From: Rachicladosporium sp. CCFEE 5018
Lineage: Eukaryota; Ascomycota; Dothideomycetes; Cladosporiales; Cladosporiaceae
NCBI GenBank assembly: GCA_002077045.2
Contig: KZ111155.1
Location: 339,551-380,216 of the forward strand
Direction: 5' to 3'
Length of the DNA stretch: 40,666 nucleotides
Under the pieces are notes generated by a model. It saw only the letters and a program-made list of their open reading frames with translations. It made no database searches and was not told the DNA's origin. Positions 19,003-29,054 of the stretch are shown here, piece after piece. Position numbers and translations under genes: made by a program. Every line of letters begins with the position of its first letter. The stretch's first letter is position 1.

Positions 19003-21083
19003 CTACCACGTCCCCTCCCCCAAATCCACACCCCTAACCCTCTTCGCCAGTCCCTCTACCCCGACCTCGCTCCCGCGCTTAGCAGGTCGGTCCTGCAGAA
19101 CGCCCAGAATCTCCACGAGTGTGGTCCACCCTGCAGCACCAGAACAAATCAGTGTTTCAGCCCTGCAGATGACAGATGTGATGAGCAGTGTCAGTGGAGG
19201 CTATTTATTGTACAGGGTGTAGGGTAAGGCGCTGGCTCATCACATCTGCAGGATCGTTTCGAGAGTGGCCCAACCTGGGGTGTGCATAAGCTGCCCGCCG
19301 AGCGAGGGGTCGCGGGTTGCCGAGAGGCGGGCGAGGAGTGCGAGTTCGTCCTGTGTGCACGGTAGAGTTAGCACAGCGCAGCTTGGATGTGCTGGAAAAG
19401 AGTACTTACCTTGCTCAAGATATCGAGACTGGCGATATAGCATAGCAGGTGGAAATCCGACACAGCTTCAACGCCCTGCTGCGTTTCGAGTGCCACGCGA
19501 TTCGAGCCAGCGCGAAGCGACTTTTGCAGATCTCGAGGTTCTTGTGCTTCGCCGATGATACTCCGGTTCTCAATCGCAAACTTATTCGCAGCGAACAGGC
19601 CCTTCTTCTCCAGCGGGAAACCATGCGTGAGAGTGATGAGCAGATACTCAACCGGAAAGCTCGGCTTAGCATTCTCCTGCACGCTTCTGCCGTACTCGTT
19701 GATCCGACGGTAAAACACCTCAGGAATATACCGCACGCGACCGAGCTCGTTCTCCTCGTTCTCATCCTGCACGAGCATGACAGAAGGCTCCGCAGAAGCT
19801 TCAATGATATCTGCTCTCACCATCTCGACGGCGGAGTTTGAGGCTTGGTAAGCGGCAACGGCGATCTGACCCTGCTCATCGCCTGAGACGACGCAGGTGA
19901 CGAAATTTGAGCCGAAGCGGCCGGTGTCGCTCCATTTTGAGGGGCGGGGGTATTTCGCTTGGTGTCGGGCGGCGAAGAGGATTTCGAGCGACGAGAGGAA
20001 GTACGAGTCAATGTGCCGCTTGCAGACTGCCGTCTTCTCGGGATCATCGGGTTGCAGGAGATCAGTATACACCACGCCTACGCGCTGGAGTCCACATTGC
20101 GAAGCCAGCAGGTCGATGGCAGCTTCATTCTCCCAGTCGTTCAGTGTCACGCCATCTGGCTCGTTGACTTGAGGTGGTTCGTAGATAGCTTCCACGACTG
20201 CTTTCGTACCCAGTGGCACTTCCTCGTAAGCCTCGTAGTGTCCGTACATGTACCCTATCCGCTGCGCGCCACTGCTGCGCCAGAAGTTCAGGAAGCGATT
20301 GATAATTTCCGAGTCGGCGAACTCGACGTGGTCGACCATGCGATACTCTTGCGGCTGCAGCGTGATAGCCGAGGGCTGGCATTTCGTGCAGATGCCTTTC
20401 GGGAAGGGTTGGTGACCTGAGGGGCATTGTGGATTCACGCGGTAGTAGGGTTCACTGAGAGGTGGCATGTACGAGCTGCCTTGCTCGTACTTGTTCTTGC
20501 CCTGATTTACCTTCCGCAGATAGGCGTGGTATGAAAGGTGCTTGATCTTCTTCTCGTCAAGGTACTCCTTGTTGTAGGGTTCCACAGGCATGCAGTAGTC
20601 GCACATTCCTTTCGGACCGTGGCGGCACATCTTTTCGTCCTTCTTGCGGTGGATCTTGCCGTCTTGCTGGTCTAGCCGATCGTCTAGAGCGGACTGCTTC
20701 ACGCTCTCCCACGGATTCTTGATGAGTTGCACGTCGCCGTTTATTTGTGCTGCTGCCAGAGGTGCGACATCGTCGTCTCCAACGTCCTTCCCGTTGAGCC
20801 TGTTTGCCGGCACTGAGTGGCCGTTGGAGGTCGGCTCATCCTCCTGGTAGTCTAGAAAGACTTGGGTGCCGTGTGTGAGTCCCAGTCGAGCGAACGTGAT
20901 GCCTTTGAGTGCTGCTATCGGTCTTGAGTCTGCTCCGTGGGGCTTCGGACTGATCGTAATGGATTTAGTGATTGTATGCTCGGGCATTTTCTCCACGACC
21001 TGAGGCAGTATCGAGGCGATCTCATCGTCAGGATTGACTGTGAGGCGGAACTGGCCATTACGGCTTTGGAATCTGAGGATCAT
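19003..21083 (-). CDS. NPL4: Nuclear protein localization protein 4 (Cdc48 cofactor)
   Basis: Exons on the minus strand are 21083-19410, 19350-19244 and 19162-19003, for 646 aa. Order: a ubiquitin-like N-terminus (MILRFQSRNGQFRL), the NPL4 zinc region with CRHGPKGMCDYC at about 153-164 and a second CPSGH...CTKC pair, then the long MPN-like NPL4 domain (RIGYMYGHYE, EAIYEPPQV, GVVYTDL, SNFVTCVVSGDE). With Ufd1 it delivers polyubiquitinated clients to the Cdc48/p97 unfoldase in ERAD and chromatin extraction. The first junction (GTAAGT...ACAG) restores DELALLARLSA. The last intron is less sure: its donor is GTGATG. If it is not spliced, translation stops at 19240 after GWATLETILQM, giving 594 aa. 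Splicing adds 52 residues starting AETLICSGAAGWTTL. Confidence 0.9.
19163..19251 (-). repeat. NPL4: Inverted repeat spanning the last NPL4 intron
   Basis: Plus-strand bases 19235-19251 (GCTCATCACATCTGCAG) are the exact reverse complement of 19163-19186, apart from a 7-base insert ACAGATG in the second copy. In the NPL4 transcript this gives a 17-bp stem with a 7-base bulge. The donor (minus-strand AT|GTGATG, at 19244/19243) and the acceptor CTGCAG (ending 19163) both lie inside the stem. Confidence 0.7.
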
Positions 21084-21652
21084 CTTGGAGGTATATGAAA
21101 TGTGCGAGAGGGTGGGAGAGGCAAGAGGAAGAGGATGTTGGGTCGTCAGTCGAGCTCAGTGGAAGAGAGATTCCCGGAACGAATACTCAGGTCGGGAAGG
21201 TCGTGAGTATTCTATGCACCTCCATCAGTAAATGATGAGTAATGACAATCTGGCCAGCTTGGACTTCACAGGCAGCTCATCACTACGCCATCGCCGTTTG
21301 ACAGAATTAAGGTGCCGGCACTGCGATCACCTGCATACCCGCCTCCGCACTGGATAGATCCATACCGCAGAGCCGCGACCTCTAATCTGGCGCCAAATCT
21401 GGACAAGTGTGGTCTCTGTTCACGTGTCAAGGATTGTTGATTGACACCTTGCACTTGCCGCCGAAATAATTTACAGCAACGAATACACCATTCGAAACCT
21501 GGCTTTGCTCAGTCTAGGCTCAGACCCACCTACACACCCAGACCTGGACTGCTGACACTCGGAAATACTGGAACATCAGACTTGATCGTCCCAGGAAACC
21601 AACTCCAACAATCCATATCGCACATCTTCCTCCCACCGGGCTGTAGCCCACC
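21084..21652. other. Divergent promoter region NPL4 / SEC66
   Basis: About 0.57 kb between the NPL4 start (minus) and the SEC66 start (plus). It should contain both promoters and 5' untranslated regions. No gene is supported inside it. Confidence 0.45.
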
Positions 21653-22543
21653 ATGGACGACCCCCTAAACGCCACATTCAACAGCACCTTCAACGGCACC
21701 TTTGCAAATGGCACAAACTCCACCTCAGAACCCTTCACACCCTCCCCACCAAAACCCTTCTGGACTAACCTCCTCCTCCCGACCCTCTACCTCACAATCC
21801 TCCTCACAACTCTAATCTCGTTCTCCCGCACCTACCGCTCGCGGCAACTCCAGCGCGCCGCTCGCCTGGCACCCTGGTTCCCAAGCCACACAAGTCGGGA
21901 CATCTATCTCACGCTGCTGCATCTCGAGCCGTCAGATGAGAAAAGTGAGAAGAGCACGAAGGTGCCTGAGTCGGTGTTGAAAGCTGCGTTGTTAAAGCGA
22001 GCGCTGGAGGATATCCAGAGGATTGTGGCGCTGAGGCAGGCGAAGGGGCCGCTGCAGGCGTTGCTGCAGAGGGGGAGTGTCGGGGAGGAGCTGTGGGTGA
22101 GGTATCAGAGGGCCGAGGGGGAGATGGAGGCGGAGGTCAAGGACGTTGTTGAGGAGGTTCGTCTCCGTTGTCGCTGCCGAGCTGCGATGTAGAGTGTTGC
22201 TGACGTATCACAGGCTAACGCATACGTCCCCGGCTGGGGCCAAGTGATCTTCCAGTCTGCGAACGAGATGAATCAAAATCTCCTACTGAAAGAACGCACA
22301 ACCGAACTCCTCGCCAAAGTCAACGAAGAGAAGGCTTGGTGGGAGGCGAAGAAGCAAGGCGTGCAGAGGCAATTCTTGAAGGAGAATGGGGTGGAGAGTG
22401 GTGAGGCTGTGTCGTCACTGGAGGGCACGGGGAAGCGGATCGAGACGCGGAGTAGTGACGAAGACGCCGTGATCGTGGAGAGCGGCGGACCGGCGCAGGC
22501 GCAAGGAGGGGCGGGGGGAGGGAAGAAGAAGGGGAAGAAGTGA
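21653..22543 (+). CDS. SEC66: ER translocation complex subunit SEC66 (Sec71-type)
   Basis: Two exons, 21653-22156 and 22214-22543, encode 277 aa; the 57-base intron has a GTTCGT donor and ends CACAG. An Asn/Thr-rich lumenal N-terminus with several N-glycosylation sequons (NATF, NSTF, NGTF, NGTN, NSTS) precedes one TM segment (about residues 38-57). The cytosolic domain has the family blocks LLKRALEDIQRI, LLQRGSVGEELWVRYQRAE, and, across the splice, DVVEEANAYVPGWGQVIFQSANEM. A long coiled region and a lysine-rich C-terminus (GGGKKKGKK) follow. It is a non-essential partner of Sec63/Sec62 in post-translational import into the ER. Topology and length agree with the family. Confidence 0.93.
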
Positions 22544-23015
22544 GCGTGGAAAGATGAGGATTTGATTTTGGTGCTGCAATCTTAGCGAGATCGATGGACG
22601 ATCACTTCATTTTATGAGTGACGGAATCGTTAGCAGTACTGCCCTTTCATCACCATGACCTGATGCTCCTCGAAGCTGAATGCTTGGCCAGGCCATTTGG
22701 GTTGACCGTCACAGGGTTTTCGTCCGAGTCAAAGCATGTGGGAGATTCTTACATGGAGTGTGAAGGTACGAGCTGCTGGCAGTGCATGTATGTGACAGCA
22801 CATATCGTTGCCCGAGACATGACAGCGCAGAAATTGCCTAATTGAGTGGAGAGCATGGTCCGATACGAGTAGCTATACAGTACGGACTCTCTCTGAATTC
22901 ATAATGAGTGGACGCAGCCCGAGGAGTCTACCCTACAGTCATAGGTCGTACACAATCAAGTCAACCGCTGCCCGACCCTCCGCGAGAGCTCGGTAGCACA
23001 TCTACGATGCCTCGC
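22544..23015. other. Convergent spacer after SEC66
   Basis: About 0.47 kb between the ends of two convergent genes. Frames at 22618-22845 and 22908-23210 (plus) have no support; the second is a shadow of the minus-strand gene. Confidence 0.4.
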
Positions 23016-23709
23016 TCACGCCTTCTTGCTATCATCATCATCGTTACGGTCGTCACTCGCATCGGTGCCCTCGACTCGTCCATCGCCGTCATTATCGTGG
23101 TCGTCGTGCCCATCGCCAACAGCCATGCCATCGTGACCACCGCGCTCAGCTCCATCCCGAGCTTTGCGGCCGGCGATCGCGCGAAGCAGAGTCCTCAGTT
23201 CGGCAGCTAGGCCATCAGTCTCCCGACGCGTGCTGATGTGAACATCTCCGCCGCTAGTGGTGTGCAAGTCAGATTCTGGCTTGTCCAGTGCGCCGTGGAG
23301 TCGCATCTGTGCCTCGAGCCACAGACCATATGCGATGCGTTCGAATGGGTCCAGACGCATCTGATACGCTTGGATGATCGGGCTTGAGAGGTCAGCCGTG
23401 ACTTGTGGGTCGATTTCGGCGGGATTTCCAGCGAGGATGAAGTTGAGAAGGGCTGGATCATGGCTGGGAATGTGGCCGGGGGAGGTATGCGGCATGTCGA
23501 GGGTGCCAGGAAGAGGTCGAGACTGAAACTTAGGCGGCGAGCCATTGTTGGCGGTAGTACTCAGTCGTTCGTCGTCATGGTTGCTGGTGAGAAAGTCAGT
23601 TTAAGGTCAGTGCGCCTCATCGGGAGTATGGCGGTGTGTACCCTCTGTCGTCGCCCTCTCCGTCGCCCTGCTGACGACTACTGCTGTTCTGGACAAATGA
23701 CGCGCGCAT
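23016..23709 (-). CDS. Hypothetical protein with acidic His/Asp-rich tail
   Basis: I do not recognise this protein. The proposed model has two exons, 23709-23642 and 23583-23016, joined over a 58-base GTACAC...CCAG intron. This provides an ATG, matches phase and gives 211 aa. The N-terminal third is polar and disordered with QQGDGEGDD and PPKFQSRPLPG. A central globular-looking stretch runs FILAGNPAEIDPQVTADLSSPIIQAYQMRLDPFERIAYGLWLEAQMRL (given here only as landmarks FILAG, DPFERIAYGLWLEAQ). The last 45 residues are dominated by Asp, Gly and His and end DDDDSKKA. Without the first exon the first Met is at 23495, giving 159 aa. No signal peptide or TM segment. Function unknown. Confidence 0.6.
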
Positions 23710-25360
23710 GCGACACTTGATCTACGTGGTGGTGGTGGGATAGTGATGATCGGAGGTGATCAGGAGAAGATCGATCTTCTGACAGCCCTCGAGTATCATC
23801 TTATGCCGCACTGTCGCTTGCAATGAGAGCGAGCGGCCAGCGTCGGCCGCGGCATAAGCACAAGTTCACCTTTAGGATCCGGACACAACATTGTTTGATT
23901 GCCCAAAGCCTACGTGGTTCTCATAGAGTGTGCCAGCCGACTCCGTGCCGGTGGATGGCTTGGCAACCGATTGGTATCATTTCGCAGATTCCGGGGGTGA
24001 ATAGAAGCGATGGTAGCGGGCCATATGCCTGTGTGTAAGTATCGTGAGTGCGACGTGAAGTCCTTGCGGCGGTCTCACGACAGTCCTATGCGCGCTTCCG
24101 GTGCCTGTCTGCACGACACATGACCAAGCTTCTCTCACGCGGCTGGCACGAGCATAATCCCGGACGTCTTCGATTGGCGAACTCGGTGCCGAACCATTGT
24201 AGATCTGGAGCCAACTCGCTCGGTGTGTCTGAGTACAAGTATTGCACCCGGAGTTGCGCCCTGGCTTGTCAGAACACCGGCGACTAGGGCGGTGAGGAGC
24301 GGTCAGGTGCCAGAGCATTTCTCCGCCCCGTGGGTATAATGAGGATCCGAGATAATGTCAGCCCTACGACGTAACACAAGAGTATGCGATTGAGTCTGAA
24401 ACGAGTTTGGACATAAGAGGAATGTCTCTTTAGCCGAGAGAATGACTGGGATCCGTTGTCTTTTTGCGAAGAGCAATGCTTCGCATGAACAGGTCGACGT
24501 AATTGCGGACCTTTAGTGACGAGGGTCGAAGAGGCGACTGTGCGCCCTTTTCTTCAAGCATTCGGGCCGAATTTATTGCCATTGATGGTTTGGGGATGAA
24601 GCGGCAACCACGAGTGAGATGCAATACGCGACCAGCACGCAGAGTGACAAGTTACAGAACGCTGCATCGCCACAGACAGTAGAGACGAGGTTGCCCACCA
24701 GTACCCGTGTCGCCTGTCATCGTCCAAGCGCCGTTACTCTCTGTATGTACACCATCGACCTTCTTAGGCCACGACCAGCGACGGTGGACCGTACCTAAAT
24801 GAGCGTCACCGCAGATTCGACGGGCACATGAAGCAGGCCGCTCTCAACTGAAACCCCGTTAAAGCGAAGACATTCGCAAAAGGACTCCGAAGGCTATGTC
24901 CACATGGCTACTGGGAGGCGTCAATATGTATACTTCCAGATCTCCTACCGCACTGCGAGGCTGTGGATTACGGTATCTCTATCACCGTAAGACTGGGCGG
25001 CATTGAATTCGTCAACGTCGTCCACATGCTCCGACATGAGCAGAAAAGTCGGACATTGCATTGATGACTCCTCGGCCTTGCGCGGGGTTCCACGGCTACG
25101 TGCAGCATCGTGCGACCAGATTACAGCCAGCCCGCGACCACGTCACCTCCACAGTCGTGTCATCAGCAAGTCGCTTACGGAAGACCGGCCCTCGTCGGGG
25201 GCGGGGCTGAGCGGTAAGTGTTTCCATTTCCTGGAACCCTTAGGCTATAGTACATGCTCCTCCTTTTCTCATTCGCACGTGAGTCCCGTGCACACGACCG
25301 AACCTCCACGGTCCAGCTCCTTGTCCCTCCTTATCACCGCTCTAGCGATGCTCGCCTGGC
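23710..25360. other. 1.65 kb without a supported gene
   Basis: The longest space in the window. All frames are short and no intron model joins them into a motif-bearing product. No tRNA A/B box pair was found by eye on either strand. It may be regulatory, contain a non-coding transcript, or hold a decayed element. Confidence 0.4.
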
Positions 25361-28300
25361 TCACAGCTTCAATTCCCCCAGCCTCTCCAAACACTCCCCA
25401 AACAGCTTCCTCTCCATCTCCAGATCCTTCAACCTAGCCTCCTCCCGTTCCTTGACCTCCTTCCCAGCCTCCCCACCAATAATCTTGATAGCCTTCTCCT
25501 GCCTCGCGACAGCCTCTTCGCTCTTCTCAAGCTTGCCCTTGACTTTGTCCGAGACCTTGCTCGCCTCCAGACCATCGGGAAGTTGGAGGAGCACGGCGAC
25601 GGACGAGTCGACGGGGTAGACGGAAGTGTTCTTCGGTGGCGAGGAGGAGGGAGATAGGACGGTGAGGGTGGACAGGGCTTTACCCGCAAGGGAGCGGATG
25701 GAGACAGTCTCAGCTTTGGCGGTAGCGTGCGCGGAGTCCGTAAGTGGGAGGATGAACGCCGCGCCGTTTTCTTTCACGCCCAGCTCTTGAAGCAGTGAGC
25801 GGATACCCTTCGAGCAGCCTAGCACAAGATCGTAGATCCTCTCACTTTCAGGATCCTCCAGCTCAGCGCTGTATTGCGGAAATTGTGCGATCACGATGGA
25901 CTTCGTCTTGTCCTCCGGTCGGCGGGGGAGGCGCTGCCAGAGCTCTTCCGTCAGGAAAGGCATGAAGGGATGCATAAGTGTCAGTGCCGTCTCGAGGGAT
26001 GTATAGAGTGTATCGATCGCACTGCGCTTTTCCTCTTCGTTCCCGTCTTTGATGATCGACTTCGAGTTCTCGATGTACACGTCGCAAAGCTCGTAGAGCC
26101 AGTACTGATGCAACGCTTGCGTCGCGCGGCTGAACTCGCGTTTATCGAGTGCTTCGTTGACGGACTTCGTAGCGGCGTTCATCTTGTGCAGGATCCAGCG
26201 TTCGGGCAATGACTCTTTGCCAGTCTTGCGGGCTTGGGCTCGGGGCTGGAATTCCTCAGGCAAGTTGCCCAGAACGAATTTTGTCGCCTGGTAAATCTTG
26301 TTGCAGAAGTTCCGCCACGATCGCATGACTTTGACGTCAAAGGCGATGTCACCGCCTCCTGTTGTGTAGTTGACAAGCGAGAAGCGCAGCGCATCGGCAC
26401 CACACTCGTCGATCCCGTCTGCGAATGCAGATTTCTGCCACTTCGTCGCACGCTCGATCTCCTTTGGCGCCAGGTTGCCAACCTTGAGCTTCTCGTTCAG
26501 TGCCTCAAGTGTGATCCCCTCCATGATGTCTACCGGATCGATGACGTTGCCAAGTGACTTCGACATCTTGCGCCCTTCGGAGTCGCGGACGAGCGAGTGG
26601 CAGTAGACCTCTGTGAACGGGACCTTACCAGTAGTCTTCAAGCCGAACATAATCATGCGTGCGACCCAGAAGAAGAGGATGTCCCAGCCCGTCTCTAGCA
26701 TAGATGTGGGGTAGAGCTTAGCAAAGTCATGGGTCTCATTCGGCCAGCCAAGCGTCGAGAAGGGCCAGAGACCAGACGAGAACCAGGTGTCTAGGCAGTC
26801 GGGGTCGCGTTCGAGGGTGAAGGTCTTGCCAGGGTACTTTTTCTCTGCTTTTTGCCGCGCTTCTCGCTCGTCCTTTGCTGTGATCCAGTACTCGGCATCT
26901 GAGTCGTACTCTGGTCCGTCGTCCATCTTCACAAACCAGGCGGGTATTTGATGCCCCCACCACAGCTGGCGTGACAGACACCAGTCATCGATGTTCTCCA
27001 TCCATCGATAGTATGTCTTCTCTGATGATTGTGGGCTGAGTTTGATGCTGCCATTCTTCACAGCCTCGATGGCTGGCTTAGCAAGAGGTTCCATGTGCAT
27101 CCACCACTGCGGTTTCAGTATGGGCTCGATAACATCCTTTGACTTGCTGCAGAGAGGTATCGACATCTTGTTGTCTGCCTTGCCCACATACAGACCCTTT
27201 TTCTCCAGCTCAGCAATCACAGTGTATCGTACATCGAACCGCTTGTGGCCTTCGAACGGCCCAGCATTCGAGTTCATCGTGCCATCGTCGTTCAGTATGT
27301 TGATGAATTCAAGATTGTGCTGCTTCCCTCTCTTGTAATCGTTGAAGTCATGTGCAGGTGTGATCTTGACGGCGCCAGTACCGAAGTCCCTCTCCACAGT
27401 CTCGTCGCCGAAGATCGGAAGCAATCGGTCGACGAATGGATGTTTCACCTTCTTCCCCAGCAGGTGCTTATACCGCTCATCTGCAGGATGCACAGCGACC
27501 CCACTGTCTCCCAGCATAGTCTCAGGTCGTGTTGTGGCAACCTCGATCGTCTCATCTGACCCATCCACAGGGTACTTGAAGTTCCATATGCTACCAAACT
27601 CGATCTTCTTGTCGTAGCCCGGTACGTCCAGCTTCGTCGATCCTTCAAGCTCTTTCTGATCGACCTCGAGGTTAGACAGTGCAGTCGTGAGTTTCGTACA
27701 CCAGTTGACGAGGCGATTCGATCGGTAGATCAGTCCCTCCTCGTGAAGCTGGACGAAAAGCTTCCGCACCGCAGCAGAGAGGTTGTCGTCCATTGTGAAG
27801 GCCTCTCGACTCCAGTCCAGTGATCCTCCCAGCCGGCGCAGAACGGTGTTGATCTTCTTATGATACTCCTCCTTCCACTCCCATGTGAGATCCACGAACT
27901 TGGCCCTCCCCAAATCATGCCGTGTCGTGCCATTTCGACGATTGTACAGCATATTCTCTACGACACTCTGGGTGGAGATACCGGCATGATCGCAGCCTGG
28001 CAGGTACAGCACAGTCTTCCCCTTCATGCGCTCCCAGCGAATCATGGTATCTTGAAGCGACGTAGCAAGAGCATGACCAATATGTAGCGCACCAGTTACA
28101 TTAGGCGGCGGGATTGTGATGACATAGTACCCTTCATCCTTCACCTCGCCATCCGTCTTGAACTCAGGCTTATGAAACCCTTCCTTCTCCCACCAGTCGT
28201 ACCATGCGCTCTCAACCACAGAAGGAATGTAAGCTTTGTGGTACTCATCGTCCAGACTACCCAGGATCTTCTTCTCGCCCTTGGGAGTCTTCTCCTCGTA

Positions 28301-28651
28301 GCCGGGAAGCTTCTCCTGCTTCTTCTTCTCCTTAGTTTCCTTTGCCGGCTTGGCCTGGGTCGAGGCCTGCTGGGCTTTCTTTTTCGCCTGCTTCTCGTCA
28401 AACTTAGCCTGCTTCTCTGCTTTGGCGCGGTCTTTGGCTAGCTCACGCTCGCTTTTCTCCTTCTTGCCGCCTGAGGCAGCTGCAGCGGCGTCCGTGCCGG
28501 CTTCTTGGCCGGGAACGCTGTGGCCTTGCTTGTCGCCGTTTGCCGATTGCAGAATGGCGTCCTTCGTGTCTTGGGAGGGTGGCGGAGGCTGGCCGGAGAT
28601 GGGTCCAGTCTTCTCGCCAGTGGGATTGTGGGAAGCGGCGTTCAACGCCAT
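25361..28651 (-). CDS. VAS1: Valyl-tRNA synthetase (cytosolic, probably dual-targeted)
   Basis: One uninterrupted exon encodes 1096 aa from the first ATG at 28651. A Lys/Ala-rich N-terminal appendix (about residues 60-115) precedes the class I core. The HIGH motif is HIGH in GALHIGHAL (190-193), the editing (CP1) domain follows with ATTRPETMLGD, and the KMSKS loop is RKMSKSLGNVIDP. The anticodon-binding domain and a C-terminal coiled coil ending ERLGELKL complete a full-length eukaryotic ValRS. It charges tRNA-Val and hydrolyses mischarged Thr. In yeast one gene serves cytosol and mitochondria. Here 51 in-frame codons upstream of the ATG lack any ATG but encode an Arg/Ser-rich, presequence-like stretch (see findings). 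No second ValRS is in the window. Confidence 0.96.
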   Translation of the reverse strand: MALNAASHNPTGEKTGPISGQPPPPSQDTKDAILQSANGDKQGHSVPGQEAGTDAAAAASGGKKEKSERELAKDRAKAEKQAKFDEKQAKKKAQQASTQAKPAKETKEKKKQEKLPGYEEKTPKGEKKILGSLDDEYHKAYIPSVVESAWYDWWEKEGFHKPEFKTDGEVKDEGYYVITIPPPNVTGALHIGHALATSLQDTMIRWERMKGKTVLYLPGCDHAGISTQSVVENMLYNRRNGTTRHDLGRAKFVDLTWEWKEEYHKKINTVLRRLGGSLDWSREAFTMDDNLSAAVRKLFVQLHEEGLIYRSNRLVNWCTKLTTALSNLEVDQKELEGSTKLDVPGYDKKIEFGSIWNFKYPVDGSDETIEVATTRPETMLGDSGVAVHPADERYKHLLGKKVKHPFVDRLLPIFGDETVERDFGTGAVKITPAHDFNDYKRGKQHNLEFINILNDDGTMNSNAGPFEGHKRFDVRYTVIAELEKKGLYVGKADNKMSIPLCSKSKDVIEPILKPQWWMHMEPLAKPAIEAVKNGSIKLSPQSSEKTYYRWMENIDDWCLSRQLWWGHQIPAWFVKMDDGPEYDSDAEYWITAKDEREARQKAEKKYPGKTFTLERDPDCLDTWFSSGLWPFSTLGWPNETHDFAKLYPTSMLETGWDILFFWVARMIMFGLKTTGKVPFTEVYCHSLVRDSEGRKMSKSLGNVIDPVDIMEGITLEALNEKLKVGNLAPKEIERATKWQKSAFADGIDECGADALRFSLVNYTTGGGDIAFDVKVMRSWRNFCNKIYQATKFVLGNLPEEFQPRAQARKTGKESLPERWILHKMNAATKSVNEALDKREFSRATQALHQYWLYELCDVYIENSKSIIKDGNEEEKRSAIDTLYTSLETALTLMHPFMPFLTEELWQRLPRRPEDKTKSIVIAQFPQYSAELEDPESERIYDLVLGCSKGIRSLLQELGVKENGAAFILPLTDSAHATAKAETVSIRSLAGKALSTLTVLSPSSSPPKNTSVYPVDSSVAVLLQLPDGLEASKVSDKVKGKLEKSEEAVARQEKAIKIIGGEAGKEVKEREEARLKDLEMERKLFGECLERLGELKL

Positions 28652-28804
28652 GTTGGAGAAAGCCCGCCTGGCGGGAGAGGATGCGAATCGAAGAGAAGTG
28701 CGCGTGAGGAGCGCTCGGGACAGAATCTTGCCTGTTGACCGTACAATGGCCAGAGTGTGAAACTTCGGGGGGATTCCTCGTCTGATAGGTGCATTCGCTG
28801 CACT
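28652..28804 (-). promoter_or_regulatory. VAS1: In-frame, ATG-less upstream extension of VAS1 (putative mitochondrial presequence, non-AUG start)
   Basis: The frame is open between a TGA at 28805-28807 and the VAS1 ATG. It contains a CTG at 28751-28753 in the context ACT-CTG-GCC (A at -3, G at +4), and another CTG at 28721-28723 with A at -3. From the first CTG 34 codons lead to the ATG and read ILSRALLTRTSLRFASS then PARRAFSN: six Arg plus Lys, many Ser/Thr/Leu, no acidic residue. Confidence 0.6.
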
Positions 28805-29054
28805 TCACTATCTCATGCAATGCGCAAAACAAAGTGGCCGTGACTGTGCTGGAGTGACTCGAAAATCGATAAGCTCGCGGAGGAGCTCGCCTATGGAACA
28901 GCTTCCGCGCTATCGAGGAGGACGCGTTGCACGTGAGGCAGCGATGATATGAGTAAAACCATTATCTCGTGGACACAAGATCGAGGCTGGCATGAGACCT
29001 CAATGAAGCTGCGGAGACGACAAACACAACGATAGCCGGACGCGGCACTTCAAC
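28805..29054. promoter_or_regulatory. Divergent promoter region VAS1 / TVP23
   Basis: About 250 bases remain between the possible extended VAS1 frame and the TVP23 start, so two housekeeping genes probably share this short bidirectional promoter. Confidence 0.5.

Noticed and set aside
19163..19251. HAC1/XBP1-type unconventional splicing at the two CTGCAG sites of NPL4
   Set aside because: CTGCAG is present at both ends, but a GT-AG intron with a CTGAC branch site explains the junction and NPL4 is not a known Ire1 substrate.
25003..25619. Plus-strand Ser/Pro-rich frames near the VAS1 3' end
   Set aside because: They are antisense shadows of the VAS1 C-terminal coding sequence and the spacer next to it.
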